A model generated the notes under the pieces. It ran no database searches and was not told where the DNA came from. It saw only the letters and a list, made by a program, of their open reading frames with translations. DNA of 39,000 nt from JADJNW01 sp033761835 (GTDB lineage Bacteria; Bacteroidota; Bacteroidia; Chitinophagales; Saprospiraceae), in assembly GCA_033761835.1 (NCBI GenBank), contig JANRME010000367.1, forward strand, positions 1 through 39,000, written 5' to 3'. The translations under genes were made by a program, and so were the position numbers. Each line of letters begins with the position of its first letter. Position 1 is the stretch's first letter. Of the stretch, positions 30,588 to 39,000 are shown one piece after another.

Positions 30588-33497
30588 ATGCCCACAGAGC
30601 AGTTTGAAGTTATTTATAATCTTTTCCCGGTCGTTGAAGGACTCTATCTCCCGGAAGCTTACGTCGCTAGCCGCGATGCCGAAGGTTTATTGGCGCATAT
30701 TCAGCAAAAAGCCTTTCCGCAAACAATTGATGGCTACGGGCTGCAACTCACGCCTTTGCGGCAACAATTATTTAGTCTCATCGAGCAGTTGCAACCCAAA
30801 GCTTTAGAACAAAAATTCAGCCCGCCTAAAAAAGCGCCAAAACCCTTGTCTGAATTGCTTTCGCAAGAAGAAATAGAGCGAAGTATTACAACTTTTATAC
30901 ATAGAAAATTAGATGAATTTTTGACCCGCGTAGCGCAATACCAATTGCCGATTTGCTGGAATGTAGAGCGCCGAATCCTGGTGAATGATTTCTTATTGGA
31001 AATGCCCAGTGAAGCATTGCAACCCAATTTATATTTTGAAAAAACCGAGCAGGGTGTGCGTTATCGGCTCTGGTTATCGGATTCTAAAGGTCCCTGGCAT
31101 ATTCATAAACACGCGATCATTCCTGTCACGAATACGCCCGCCTGGGTGCTGGTGGATGACAAACTCTATCGCCTTGCGCACGTGAATGGCAATATGGTCA
31201 AGCCTTTCCTGAGTAAAAAAGAAATTAATATTCCGCAAGCCAGCGTCAAGACGTATTTTCAGAAGTTTATTCTGCGAATGGTCTCCACCCTTGATATTCA
31301 GGCCGATGGCTTTGATATTATTTATCATAAACGAATGCTGGGCTGTCAATTAGAACCTGTGCGCGATTGGCTGCGCAATGAATGGGGCATCACCGCTAAA
31401 ATGTTGTATCCTGGCGCGGCTTTTCTCTGGCGGGACTTGAAGGAACAGCGCACAACGCTTGAATTTGCAGAGGGTGACGAAATCAAGATATCTAAGGTTA
31501 TTCGCAATTTTAGTTATGAAGCCAAGTGGTTGGAAAAGCTGGAAACATTTGGTTTAATCAGCGATGGCAATGGTTATTTTGAATTAGCAGAAAAAACAGA
31601 AGATGCTTTTTATCTCTTGGAATGGCTTTCGCAATATTCCAAAAAACTGGAAGAAGCGGGTTTCACAATTGTGCCGCCGCAATTGGAAGGGCAAAATTTA
31701 TATTTACAACCCGCTCATATTCAGCTTGATACACAACAACAAAACGATTGGTTTGATCTCTACGGCGAAGTAAAAGTTGGCGAGTTTAGGATTCCTTTTC
31801 TGGCTTTCGCCAAATATATCCGCGACGAAAATCGCTTGTATCCTTTGCCAAACGGTGAATTTTTCCTGATTCCGCAAGAGTGGATGAGCAAATACAAAGG
31901 CTTGGCGCAATTTGCCAAAAAAGATGGCGATCATTTACGCTTGGAGAAAAGTCAATATATGTTGCTGTTGGAGATCGGTTTGCAAGAAAACACGGATTTA
32001 GAAATCGATCAATTAGATGATTTTCAGGTATCTACCTTATTAAAAGCAGATTTGCGGCCTTACCAACTGGATGGTGTAAAATGGCTGGTACAATTGTACC
32101 AAAACGGCCTGGGTGCTTGCCTTGCAGACGATATGGGTCTTGGAAAAACGCTCCAAACCATCGCCGCTTTGCTGCACGCTAAGGCCCAAAAACCAAAAGA
32201 AAATGCTCAGAATAATGGACAGCAATTGGGTTTGTTCCGATCCTCAGATACTGATTTTTTACAACCGCTGAACGCTTTGATCGTGCTGCCCGCCTCGCTG
32301 GTATTCAATTGGGAAGCGGAGCTACAGCGTTTCGCGCCTTCCCTTTCGGTTTACAAACATATTGGAAATAAACGTCATAAAGATGCTCGAATCTTGGCTC
32401 GTTTTGATGTGCTGCTGACCACTTACCAAACGGCATTACGCGATGCAGAATTATTACAAAAGATTGAATTTGAATATATTATATTAGACGAAAGTCAACA
32501 AATCAAGAATAAAGATAGCAAGGTTTTTAAAGCGACCAACGAATTAAATGCACGACATAAAATTTCTTTGAGCGGTACGCCAATTGAAAATTCACTGGCG
32601 GATTTGTGGTCGCAAATGCAATTTATTAATCCCAATTTACTCGGGAGTTTCCCTTTTTTCCAACGCGAATTTATTACGCCGATTGAAAAGCGCAACGATG
32701 AAGATAAAAAAGCCCGCCTGCGCTCGCTTGTAGCGCCTTATTTGCTGCGCCGCACCAAAGAAGAAGTCGCCAAAGACCTGCCGCCGCTCACCGTGTCGCT
32801 GCATTATTGCGAAATGGAACCCGAGCAAAAGAAACTCTACGAGAAAGAAAAATCCGCAGCTCGGAATTTATTATTGGATAATTTTCAATCAGATAATCCT
32901 CAATTTCAGGTAGTTGTATTGCAAACGCTCACCAAACTTCGTCAGTTGGTCAACCATCCAAAGCTCATTCAACCCGATTTTGACAAAGAAAGCGGCAAGT
33001 TCACAGAAGTGCTGGAGCAATGGGACGTCATTCGCCGAAGTGGGCACAAAGCGTTGATTTTCAGTTCTTTTGTAAAATATCTTGATTTATTTCGCAAAGA
33101 TTTTGAAGCAAAAAATCAAACATTCTCTTGGCTGGTAGGTGATCTGACGCAAAAACAACGCCAAGCCGAAATCGAAAAATTTCAGGAAAATGACGCAGTA
33201 CAATCTTTTTTAATTTCTATCAAATCCGGCGGCGCGGGCCTAAATCTTACCGCTGCCGATTATGTATTTATCCTTGATCCCTGGTGGAATCCATTTACTG
33301 AGCAGCAAGCCAACGCGCGCGCGCATCGCATCGGGCAGGATAAAAATGTAATAGCGCTGAAATTTATTACAAAAGATAGCATAGAAGAAAAAATATTAAA
33401 ATTACAAGAGCGCAAGACTCAACTCGCAGAAGATATCATCGAAGGCTCAGGCTCCCTGCGCCTTTCAAGAGGAGAATTGGCGTTTTTGTTAGAGTAA
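30588..33497 (+). CDS. SNF2-family DEAD/DEAH-box helicase
   Basis: 969 residues. The N-terminal 440 residues are the divergent extension common to bacterial SNF2 proteins; it has no SWIM zinc finger that I can see. The motor spans about 490-960: motif I LADDMGLGKTLQTIAALL (near 513), Ia NALIVLPASLVFNW, motif II ILDESQQIKN (DESQ, near 633), motif III SLSGTPIENSLADLWSQM, then LRRTKEEVAKDLP. The C-terminal lobe has IFSSFVKYLDLFR, SIKSGGAGLNLTAADYVFILDPWWNP and QQANARAHRIGQ (motif VI, near 910). It is an ATP-driven DNA translocase that probably remodels or displaces proteins on DNA. It is separated from the glycosidase gene by its own promoter. No partner methylase or nuclease is adjacent. Confidence 0.93.
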   Translation: MPTEQFEVIYNLFPVVEGLYLPEAYVASRDAEGLLAHIQQKAFPQTIDGYGLQLTPLRQQLFSLIEQLQPKALEQKFSPPKKAPKPLSELLSQEEIERSITTFIHRKLDEFLTRVAQYQLPICWNVERRILVNDFLLEMPSEALQPNLYFEKTEQGVRYRLWLSDSKGPWHIHKHAIIPVTNTPAWVLVDDKLYRLAHVNGNMVKPFLSKKEINIPQASVKTYFQKFILRMVSTLDIQADGFDIIYHKRMLGCQLEPVRDWLRNEWGITAKMLYPGAAFLWRDLKEQRTTLEFAEGDEIKISKVIRNFSYEAKWLEKLETFGLISDGNGYFELAEKTEDAFYLLEWLSQYSKKLEEAGFTIVPPQLEGQNLYLQPAHIQLDTQQQNDWFDLYGEVKVGEFRIPFLAFAKYIRDENRLYPLPNGEFFLIPQEWMSKYKGLAQFAKKDGDHLRLEKSQYMLLLEIGLQENTDLEIDQLDDFQVSTLLKADLRPYQLDGVKWLVQLYQNGLGACLADDMGLGKTLQTIAALLHAKAQKPKENAQNNGQQLGLFRSSDTDFLQPLNALIVLPASLVFNWEAELQRFAPSLSVYKHIGNKRHKDARILARFDVLLTTYQTALRDAELLQKIEFEYIILDESQQIKNKDSKVFKATNELNARHKISLSGTPIENSLADLWSQMQFINPNLLGSFPFFQREFITPIEKRNDEDKKARLRSLVAPYLLRRTKEEVAKDLPPLTVSLHYCEMEPEQKKLYEKEKSAARNLLLDNFQSDNPQFQVVVLQTLTKLRQLVNHPKLIQPDFDKESGKFTEVLEQWDVIRRSGHKALIFSSFVKYLDLFRKDFEAKNQTFSWLVGDLTQKQRQAEIEKFQENDAVQSFLISIKSGGAGLNLTAADYVFILDPWWNPFTEQQANARAHRIGQDKNVIALKFITKDSIEEKILKLQERKTQLAEDIIEGSGSLRLSRGELAFLLE

Positions 33498-33536
33498 ACA
33501 AAGATAAATCAGAATACTTAAATCCTATATTTTCTG

Positions 33537-33607
33537 CTGACCTGTTCTATTTGTCCGTTTCTGACCTCATCTTGTCCTTCTTTACGCTTTGGCATACTCC
33601 ATCTTTG
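33537..33607 (+). promoter_or_regulatory. Direct-repeat operator upstream of the six-gene block
   Basis: CTGACCT occurs at 33537-33543 and 33561-33567 (24 bases apart), and TTGTCC at 33551-33556 and 33572-33577 (21 bases apart). CATCTTTG (33600-33607) is one mismatch from TAnnTTTG and lies 29 bases before the start at 33636. Tandem sites about two helical turns apart suit an AraC-type dimer, such as the GlxA-like regulator encoded at 35151. Confidence 0.55.
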
Positions 33608-33635
33608 TATCGTCAATTATGACAAAATAAATAAA

Positions 33636-34466
33636 ATGATTATGAAAAATTATGGAGTAATGTTAAAAAGAGTTGGAACAATCGCAAGTGTAATGATGCT
33701 TTTTTCCTTGTTTAGTTCCTGTGAAAAAGAAGTATTTGACCCTGCATTGACGCATGAATTTACGATACAGTCAATCGCTAATGGAGCAACTTACAACATC
33801 AAAGTTGGGTTGCCTACCGATTACAATCCCAGCGTTGAAAAGTATGCCTCCATCTATGTTTTAGACGGGGAAGAAAATTTCGATTTCGTATCCAACAAGT
33901 GTAAAGAAATTTCGGACAAACTTGCTGTCACAAACGCAGTGGTAATAAGTATCGGCTATGGAAAGGATCGAAGCATAGATTATACACCTACAGAAGTTAG
34001 TGCCGTAACGGGTGGTGGCCCGCAATTTTTGCATTTTATTAAAACCCAATTAATTCCTGCAATAGAGGAGAATATGAGTGTGGATACTGCCCGGAGCAGC
34101 CGTGTAATCCTTGGACATTCCTATGGGGGGCTGTTTGGGGCTTATGCTTTTAGTACCGATAGTAAATTGTTTGGCAACTACATTTTATTAAGCCCATCTC
34201 TTTGGTTTGATGACCTGATTTCGTTGCAATTTGAAAAGGATCATCGGAATAAAAATAAAGACAGGGAGCAATTGGTATTTATGGGAATAGGTGAAACAGA
34301 AAACTCCGGCAGGATGCAAGCTCCTTTTGAAGCTTTTTATCAAATTCTTCAGGATAATTATACCCATATTAAATTAGAAAAGAATATGGAGGAGAATTTG
34401 GGACACATGGGTTCAAAGAATCCAAACATTGTCAAAGGATTGGACTATTATTTTCAAAACAGGTAA
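33636..34466 (+). CDS. Alpha/beta-hydrolase esterase-like lipoprotein
   Basis: 276 residues. The N-terminus (MLFSLFSSC) has a lipobox with Cys29. Residues 35-276 resemble the putative esterase (IroE/YbbA-like, PF00756) fold: IQSIANGATYNIKVGLPTDYNP, YASIYVLDGEENF, VVISIGYG, and the nucleophile elbow GHSYGGLFGAYA with Ser162. The likely acid and His are in the C-terminal part (MGIGETENSGRM; NLGHMGSKNPNIV). Proteins of this type cleave esters of siderophores or other small molecules. The substrate is unknown here. It is the first gene of the block to 38913, with 41 bases before the next gene, and lies just after the direct-repeat operator. An alternative start at 33642 is equally possible. Confidence 0.8.
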   Translation: MIMKNYGVMLKRVGTIASVMMLFSLFSSCEKEVFDPALTHEFTIQSIANGATYNIKVGLPTDYNPSVEKYASIYVLDGEENFDFVSNKCKEISDKLAVTNAVVISIGYGKDRSIDYTPTEVSAVTGGGPQFLHFIKTQLIPAIEENMSVDTARSSRVILGHSYGGLFGAYAFSTDSKLFGNYILLSPSLWFDDLISLQFEKDHRNKNKDREQLVFMGIGETENSGRMQAPFEAFYQILQDNYTHIKLEKNMEENLGHMGSKNPNIVKGLDYYFQNR

Positions 34467-34507
34467 TACGGATGCATCAATTTTTAAAATCTTTATAAAC
34501 TATAAAC

Positions 34508-35122
34508 ATGAAAGCAATAAAATATCTGATGCTCCTGATTGCACTTTTATTTGGCGCCAATGGGATCGCTCAAAAAGACATTTCAGTGATTACAAATGAA
34601 CTGTCAACCCTACGGCAATTAACTATTGAGCCAGGCATTGGGATCCATACAAATTTTGGTACCGATTTCCTTGTTACAAATCTAATGCAATGGAATCCGC
34701 GTAAACATCTTAGCTTTGCTTCACACACCTCCTTTAATATTAATAACATAACCCAACGATATTTTAATAGTGTAAAAACAAATTACAACTTTTCAATAAA
34801 CCAAAAATTTGGTGTGGGCACAACATTATATTCAAAAAAACAATCTCATACTTTTTTGTTAATGGTTGGAGCTAAGTACACCACCTACAAGGAAACCTTG
34901 GATGATGAGCGTTTTGACCGGGTCGGCTCTACAATCACGGCATTTAGTCCCGACTACGGATTGATGTATAGCTTGAAGCGGGGGTGGAAAAAATATTTTT
35001 TCACTTATCGTATGTATGTGCCATTATATCCTTGGCCTACTAAAGGTTCTAACATTTTATATTTAGATGGCAACATGGATAATATTGCCCTGGAGTTAGG
35101 TTTTGGAATAAAAATAAAATGA
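34508..35122 (+). CDS. Small outer-membrane-type protein, function unknown
   Basis: 204 residues with a signal peptide (about 1-21, MKAIKYLMLLIALLFGANGIAQ). The rest shows alternating, aromatic-rich strand-like segments (LSFASHTSFNINNITQRYF, YNFSINQKFGVGTTLYSKKQSHTFLLMVGAKYTTY, YFFTYRMYVPLYPWP, NIALELGFGIKIK). The terminal strand ends in a charged residue rather than the usual Phe. It looks like an eight-strand outer-membrane barrel protein, but I do not recognise a named family. It is tightly spaced with both neighbours (41 and 28 bases), so probably cotranscribed with the esterase-like lipoprotein and the GlxA-type regulator. Confidence 0.65.
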   Translation: MKAIKYLMLLIALLFGANGIAQKDISVITNELSTLRQLTIEPGIGIHTNFGTDFLVTNLMQWNPRKHLSFASHTSFNINNITQRYFNSVKTNYNFSINQKFGVGTTLYSKKQSHTFLLMVGAKYTTYKETLDDERFDRVGSTITAFSPDYGLMYSLKRGWKKYFFTYRMYVPLYPWPTKGSNILYLDGNMDNIALELGFGIKIK

Positions 35123-35150
35123 TTGCCTTCTTATTATAAAAAAATGTATT

Positions 35151-36065
35151 ATGAAAAAAATGGCATTTATCATACCCCCTACCGTTGAACTACTTGACCT
35201 GGCTGGTCCGGCCCAGGTATTTACCGAAGCTAAATTTTATGGCTTCGAAGTGGATATTGAATTTTATAAATTCCAGGAAACGCCTGTCAGTACATCAGGT
35301 CTTGGATTTGGAAATGTTGCACATTTTAAAGATGCACAATTAAAGGAAGGCGATTTTGTCTTTGTACCTGGTATGCATTTTGAATACGTTAGAAGCATCT
35401 CTTTTAAGGCAGAAAGAGCATTCTTTAATTGGTTAAAAGAATGCTCTGATAACCATATAACAGTTTGTTCCATCTGCAATGGGGCTTTTGCCTTAGGTCA
35501 TGCCGGATTATTAACAAACACAGAATGTACAACGCATTGGCGAAGGGTGAATGAATTGCAAATGCAATTTCCAAAAGCAAAGGTAGTAGTAGATATTCTC
35601 TATGTAAAGAGCAATAATGTGTACACCAGCGCCGGCATTAGTGCCGGAATTGATTTGGCGCTGGCAATTCTTGAGGATTTAAAAGGTGCACTTTTTACAC
35701 ATAAAGTAGCAAGGGGACTGGTAGTGTATCACCGAAGAAGTGGAAAACATAAACAACAAAGTATTTACCTGGACTATAGGAATCACATTAATCCACAGGT
35801 ACACGAAGTGCAAGACTACCTTATAGAGAATCTTTCTAAAGAAAATAGCATTGAATCACTCGCTGCTCATGTGGGTATGAGCCCGAGAAACCTGAGTAGG
35901 GTTTTCAAAGAAAAAACGGGTTCTACTGTTTTGGAATACTTAACCTTATTGCGAAAAGAATATGCCAGTACAATGCTGAATAATCCCGAATACACGATTG
36001 AGTATATCGCTTCAAAATGTGGATTTAAAACGACAAGGCAATTACAAAGAATATTAAAAAAATAA
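35151..36065 (+). CDS. GlxA-type transcriptional regulator (DJ-1/PfpI + AraC HTH)
   Basis: 304 residues. The N-terminal 180 residues are a DJ-1/PfpI amidotransferase-like domain (VELLDLAGPAQVFTEA, VFVPGMHF, ITVCSICNGAFALGHAGLL with the nucleophile-elbow Cys, and YTSAGISAGIDLALAIL). Residues about 215-304 are an AraC/XylS helix-turn-helix pair (SIESLAAHVGMSPRNLSRVFKEKTGSTVLEYL, then YTIEYIASKCGFKTTRQLQRILKK). In this family the PfpI domain acts as a ligand sensor. It probably regulates its own operon, since direct repeats with 21-24 bp spacing lie just upstream of the first gene of the block, a spacing typical of AraC-type sites. The ligand is unknown. Confidence 0.9.
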   Translation: MKKMAFIIPPTVELLDLAGPAQVFTEAKFYGFEVDIEFYKFQETPVSTSGLGFGNVAHFKDAQLKEGDFVFVPGMHFEYVRSISFKAERAFFNWLKECSDNHITVCSICNGAFALGHAGLLTNTECTTHWRRVNELQMQFPKAKVVVDILYVKSNNVYTSAGISAGIDLALAILEDLKGALFTHKVARGLVVYHRRSGKHKQQSIYLDYRNHINPQVHEVQDYLIENLSKENSIESLAAHVGMSPRNLSRVFKEKTGSTVLEYLTLLRKEYASTMLNNPEYTIEYIASKCGFKTTRQLQRILKK

Positions 36066-36161
36066 TGGACTATTGGTATGGTCACCAGCCTCGGGAAGTG
36101 ATATGCAGAAAGTGTGGAATCAGATTTAAATAATACTCAAAACGTTTAAAAATCAAATAAA

Positions 36162-37490
36162 ATGAAGAGTCAATCAAAAGTAGTTGAATATAATTTTGAA
36201 GCAAGTGTATTTGGCTGGGAAATAGCTCCCGGCAAAACCATCGAAGCATGGGGGATCAACAAGCAACTCCCCGGCCCTACATTAAGAGCAAATGCTGGAG
36301 ATACGCTGGTTGTGCGCCTTACCAACAAACTGAGTGAAGCGACCACTATTCACTGGCATGGTACCTGTCTGCCCGCATCAATGGATGGAACGGACAGCGT
36401 TCAAAAGCCTGTTGAACCGGGCGAAGTTTTTGAATATCGTTTTGTCGTACCCGATGCTGGTACTTTCTGGTATCATGCTCATACCAACGAAACCGTTCAG
36501 ATGGAACGAGGCATGTACGGAGCATTAATAGTAGATGGTGAAACAGACCCTGTAGTGGATGGTGAACAGATTTTTATGATTGATGATATGAAGCTGAATG
36601 CAAATAATGAATTTACAAAACCAGCTTGGTTTCTCCCACGCGTGGTTGAAAGGCATGATGGACGTCAGGGCAATACACTTTTACTGAACGGGAAAGAAAA
36701 CCTTGTTATCAATATGCATGCCGGTCAGACAGAAAGATGGCGCTTTATCAATTCATCTAGTGCCAGATATTTTTTGTTACACCTCAGTGGCAAAGCCTTT
36801 CAAATAATCGCATCAGATGGTGGACTATTAGAACATCCCATAACCGTCACTGAAGTGTTAATAACGCCTGGAGAACGTATAGACATTGCAGCAGGTTCTT
36901 TCACAGAAGGAGAAACATTTGCCATTGAATCGTTAGCTTATAACAGAATGACCTTCTTAACAGCAAAGCGGGAGACCTTTGCCACTGTAAAAGTGGGAGA
37001 AAACAAATCATCAAAAGCATTCATACCTGAAACCTTAAGAATGATTGAACCACTGGCTCCGCAAGATGCAGGGGTAAACAGAAAAATAAAACTCTCCGTT
37101 GGTCCAAGTTTAACAGACGGAATGAGCTTTTTGGTAAACGGAATGATGCATGTAAATGACAAACCTGTTATGGTAGGAGAATTGCAGGTATGGGAAGTAT
37201 CGAACACCAGCCTGATGGATCATCCTTTTCACCTGCATGGTTTTTTCTTCCAGGTCATTGAAGAGAATGGCAAAGCGCCTGCATACAAGGCATGGAAGGA
37301 CACCTATAATTTAAAACCTAAGAGTACAATAAAGATTGCCTGGATGCCTGATAACCGCACCGGGACGTGGATGTATCATTGCCATATTATTGAACACCAT
37401 GCAGCAGGGATGATGGCTACATTTGATGTCATTGACGGCAGTAAACAATATGAAAAAAAGCCGCCAACTCATATCCATCATCACCATTAA
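36162..37490 (+). CDS. Multicopper oxidase
   Basis: 442 residues with the three-cupredoxin layout. Copper sites: IHWHGTCLP (His64, His66), FWYHAHTN (about 103-107), HPFHLHGFFFQV (about 350), and MYHCHIIEHHAAGMM (about 404-418), which carries the type 1 Cys and axial Met. All four His-rich motifs needed for the trinuclear and type 1 centres are present. The protein starts MKSQSKVVEYNF with no signal peptide or twin-Arg motif, unusual for a family that is mostly exported. The C-terminus ends in a His-rich tail (HIHHHH). It oxidises phenols or metal ions with reduction of oxygen to water. The gene lies 96 bases after the regulator and before the DUF6010-like gene. An upstream start giving a signal peptide was not found. 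Confidence 0.9.
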   Translation: MKSQSKVVEYNFEASVFGWEIAPGKTIEAWGINKQLPGPTLRANAGDTLVVRLTNKLSEATTIHWHGTCLPASMDGTDSVQKPVEPGEVFEYRFVVPDAGTFWYHAHTNETVQMERGMYGALIVDGETDPVVDGEQIFMIDDMKLNANNEFTKPAWFLPRVVERHDGRQGNTLLLNGKENLVINMHAGQTERWRFINSSSARYFLLHLSGKAFQIIASDGGLLEHPITVTEVLITPGERIDIAAGSFTEGETFAIESLAYNRMTFLTAKRETFATVKVGENKSSKAFIPETLRMIEPLAPQDAGVNRKIKLSVGPSLTDGMSFLVNGMMHVNDKPVMVGELQVWEVSNTSLMDHPFHLHGFFFQVIEENGKAPAYKAWKDTYNLKPKSTIKIAWMPDNRTGTWMYHCHIIEHHAAGMMATFDVIDGSKQYEKKPPTHIHHHH

Positions 37491-37561
37491 AAAATAATAT
37501 AAAGTGCCACCTAAAAATAAAAGCAAAGACAAACAAATCAAACCCATTAAAAAATAACGGC

Positions 37562-37960
37562 ATGAATGCAGTACTTATAGGTCTATCATCGAGCCTGATA
37601 ACAATTTTGATTTTCACCTTTCTAAAGCGAGTTGACAAAAACACTGTCTACGGTTTAATCCTTATGGGTATTGGTTTCCTCTACATCGGATATACGTGGA
37701 CAGAAATTAACACTGCGATGCTAAGCGGATTGCAGGCGCTCTTTTTTATGTCGTTAGCCTATTTCGGAATAAAAAAGAATTACTGGTTTTTGGTTGCAGG
37801 TTATTTCCTTCACGGAATATGGGATTTTTTATATCCCTTATTTGCAAATTCAGATTTACTTCCTCCTAATTACGACTATTTTTGTTTTACGTATGATGTA
37901 ATTGTTGGCATCTATCTGTTAGTAGTTAACTTTCAAACAAAACAAACAAAGAGAAAATGA
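37562..37960 (+). CDS. Small membrane protein, DUF6010-like
   Basis: 132 residues with about four membrane helices (roughly 3-20, 29-45, 52-85 and 106-123). The conserved-looking motif AGYFLHGIWDFLYP near residue 80 and the C-terminal YDVIVGIYLLVV resemble DUF6010-type membrane proteins, whose function is unknown. The family assignment is by motif resemblance only. The stop overlaps the start of the next gene by four bases (ATGA), so translation of the two is coupled. The gene is 71 bases after the multicopper oxidase. Confidence 0.7.
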   Translation: MNAVLIGLSSSLITILIFTFLKRVDKNTVYGLILMGIGFLYIGYTWTEINTAMLSGLQALFFMSLAYFGIKKNYWFLVAGYFLHGIWDFLYPLFANSDLLPPNYDYFCFTYDVIVGIYLLVVNFQTKQTKRK

Positions 37961-38913
37961 AAGCAATAGTTTATAATCAATATGGTTCTCCAGAAGTTCT
38001 CCAAATCAAAGAAGTAGCTAAGCCAACACCAAAGGACAAAGAAATTCTTTTACGAATTAAAGCAACAGCAGTTAATTCGGGTGATGTGCGATTACGAAAA
38101 GCTGCCCCGTTTGCAGTCAGGTTGTTTTTTGGACTGCTGAAACCTAAAATTAATATATTAGGTAGTGTTTTTTCGGGTGAAGTTGAAAGCGTAGGTAACC
38201 ACGTTAAGCTTTTCAAAGTTGGCGACCAGGTCTTTGGTCATACTGATATGAGTTTTGGTGCTTATGCAGAATATATTTGTCTTCCAGAAGATGGATCGTT
38301 GGCATTGAAACCTGCTAGTATTGCACACAATGAAGCAGCCGTCATTCCCTTTGGAGGAGTTACAGCATTGCATTTTATCAAAAAGGCAATGATAAAGCCA
38401 AATCAAAAAGTTCTTATAGTGGGTGCTTCGGGAGCGGTTGGAAGTGCTGCAGTTCAATTAGCAAAGTTGTATGGGGCAATTGTAACCGGAGTGTGCAGCA
38501 AAGCAAATATTGATTTGGTGAAATCTATCGGTGCTGATAAAGTGATTGATTATACAAAAGAGGATTTTACTCAAAACGGTGAAATCTATGATTTGATTTT
38601 TGATGCGGTTAAAACAATATCGGTTTCCCGCTGTTTAAAGTCACTTACCAAAAATGGGGTAATGATTTTAAGTGCGGCTGGAATGTCAGAGATGCTTCAA
38701 GGCTTTTGGACTTCAATGACAAGCAGCAAGAAAGTAATGACTGGTATAATAAGCCATAATGCTAAAGATATTATTTTTCTTAAAGAACTAATTGAAACAG
38801 GTAAGCTGAAACCAGTTATTGATAAAACCTATACCTTAGAGCAGATTGCAGAAGCACATACTTATGTTGAGAAAGGACATAAAAAAGGAAATGTTGCAAT
38901 TACTTTAGAATAA
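37957..38913 (+). CDS. Zinc-free MDR-family NAD(P)H:quinone oxidoreductase-like protein
   Basis: 318 residues. The N-terminal GroES-like domain (about 1-125: YNQYGSPEVLQIKEV, ILLRIKATAVNSGDVRLR, GDQVFGHTDMSFGAYAEY) is followed by a Rossmann domain (VLIVGASGAVGSAAVQLAKLYGA, the GxxGxxG dinucleotide motif near 155). The catalytic-zinc Cys/His set of alcohol dehydrogenases is absent, so quinone or enone reductase activity is more likely. The last 30 residues (YTLEQIAEAHTYVEKGHKKGNVAITL) are standard for the family. It overlaps the preceding gene by four bases and is the last gene of the co-directional block in this window. Confidence 0.9.
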   Translation: MKAIVYNQYGSPEVLQIKEVAKPTPKDKEILLRIKATAVNSGDVRLRKAAPFAVRLFFGLLKPKINILGSVFSGEVESVGNHVKLFKVGDQVFGHTDMSFGAYAEYICLPEDGSLALKPASIAHNEAAVIPFGGVTALHFIKKAMIKPNQKVLIVGASGAVGSAAVQLAKLYGAIVTGVCSKANIDLVKSIGADKVIDYTKEDFTQNGEIYDLIFDAVKTISVSRCLKSLTKNGVMILSAAGMSEMLQGFWTSMTSSKKVMTGIISHNAKDIIFLKELIETGKLKPVIDKTYTLEQIAEAHTYVEKGHKKGNVAITLE

Positions 38914-39000
38914 TGGAATTGAATAAGTAAAAATCATCTTTCAGAAACTTAAAGTAAGAAATAAAAAAATTATAATTTTAAAGCCGTGCTTCGAAATATT

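Overview
The window looks like a chromosomal segment of an AT-rich member of the Bacteroidota, probably a Saprospiria-type filamentous or gliding bacterium. The grounds are two type IX secretion (T9SS) substrates, one with a CHU_C/type B and one with a type A C-terminal sorting domain, a GLPGLI-family protein, an outer-membrane beta-barrel protein with a carboxypeptidase-regulatory N-domain, A-rich start contexts without Shine-Dalgarno boxes, and repeated matches to the Bacteroidota promoter -7 box TAnnTTTG. No rRNA, tRNA, CRISPR array, transposase or phage gene was seen.

Layout. 1-1473: the 5' end of a DUF4199-like membrane protein and a dihydroorotase homologue that has lost its metal ligands. 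1739-2245: a secreted histidine phosphatase. 2250-5704 (minus): an apparent five-gene operon of membrane protein, winged-helix regulator, creD and two small membrane proteins. creD carries one in-frame amber stop in an otherwise full-length frame. The same inverted repeat (ACTTTG-N5-CAAAGT) precedes the first gene and creD, and the first copy overlaps a textbook promoter. 5753-6286: an intergenic region with a GC-rich island that folds well on paper, a candidate structured RNA. 6287-7057: a TIR/winged-helix protein. 7391-9193: an outer-membrane protein and a DM13 lipoprotein. 9378-12056: a T9SS adhesin-like protein. 12655-19077: a giant secreted protein of 18 repeats of about 112 residues.

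19307-27000: a TPR-like membrane protein and then a two-component system (histidine kinase then OmpR-type regulator, minus strand). Divergent from the kinase is a GLPGLI protein. A Uma2-family protein and a large TonB-receptor-like beta-barrel protein follow. The GLPGLI gene and the barrel gene, 4.4 kb apart on opposite strands, share an identical promoter architecture: three TTAACC-type direct repeats stepped by 10 and 21 bp, with the third exactly 27 bp before a TAnnTTTG box. This is the strongest hidden signal in the window and suggests one activator controls both, plausibly the adjacent response regulator.

27449-33497: a CPA2-type antiporter, a GH16 glycosidase lipoprotein and a SNF2 helicase. 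33636-38913: six co-directional, closely spaced genes (esterase-like lipoprotein, small outer-membrane-type protein, GlxA/AraC regulator, multicopper oxidase, small membrane protein, quinone-oxidoreductase-like MDR enzyme). They are preceded by direct repeats with 21-24 bp spacing that would suit the AraC-type regulator encoded in the block.
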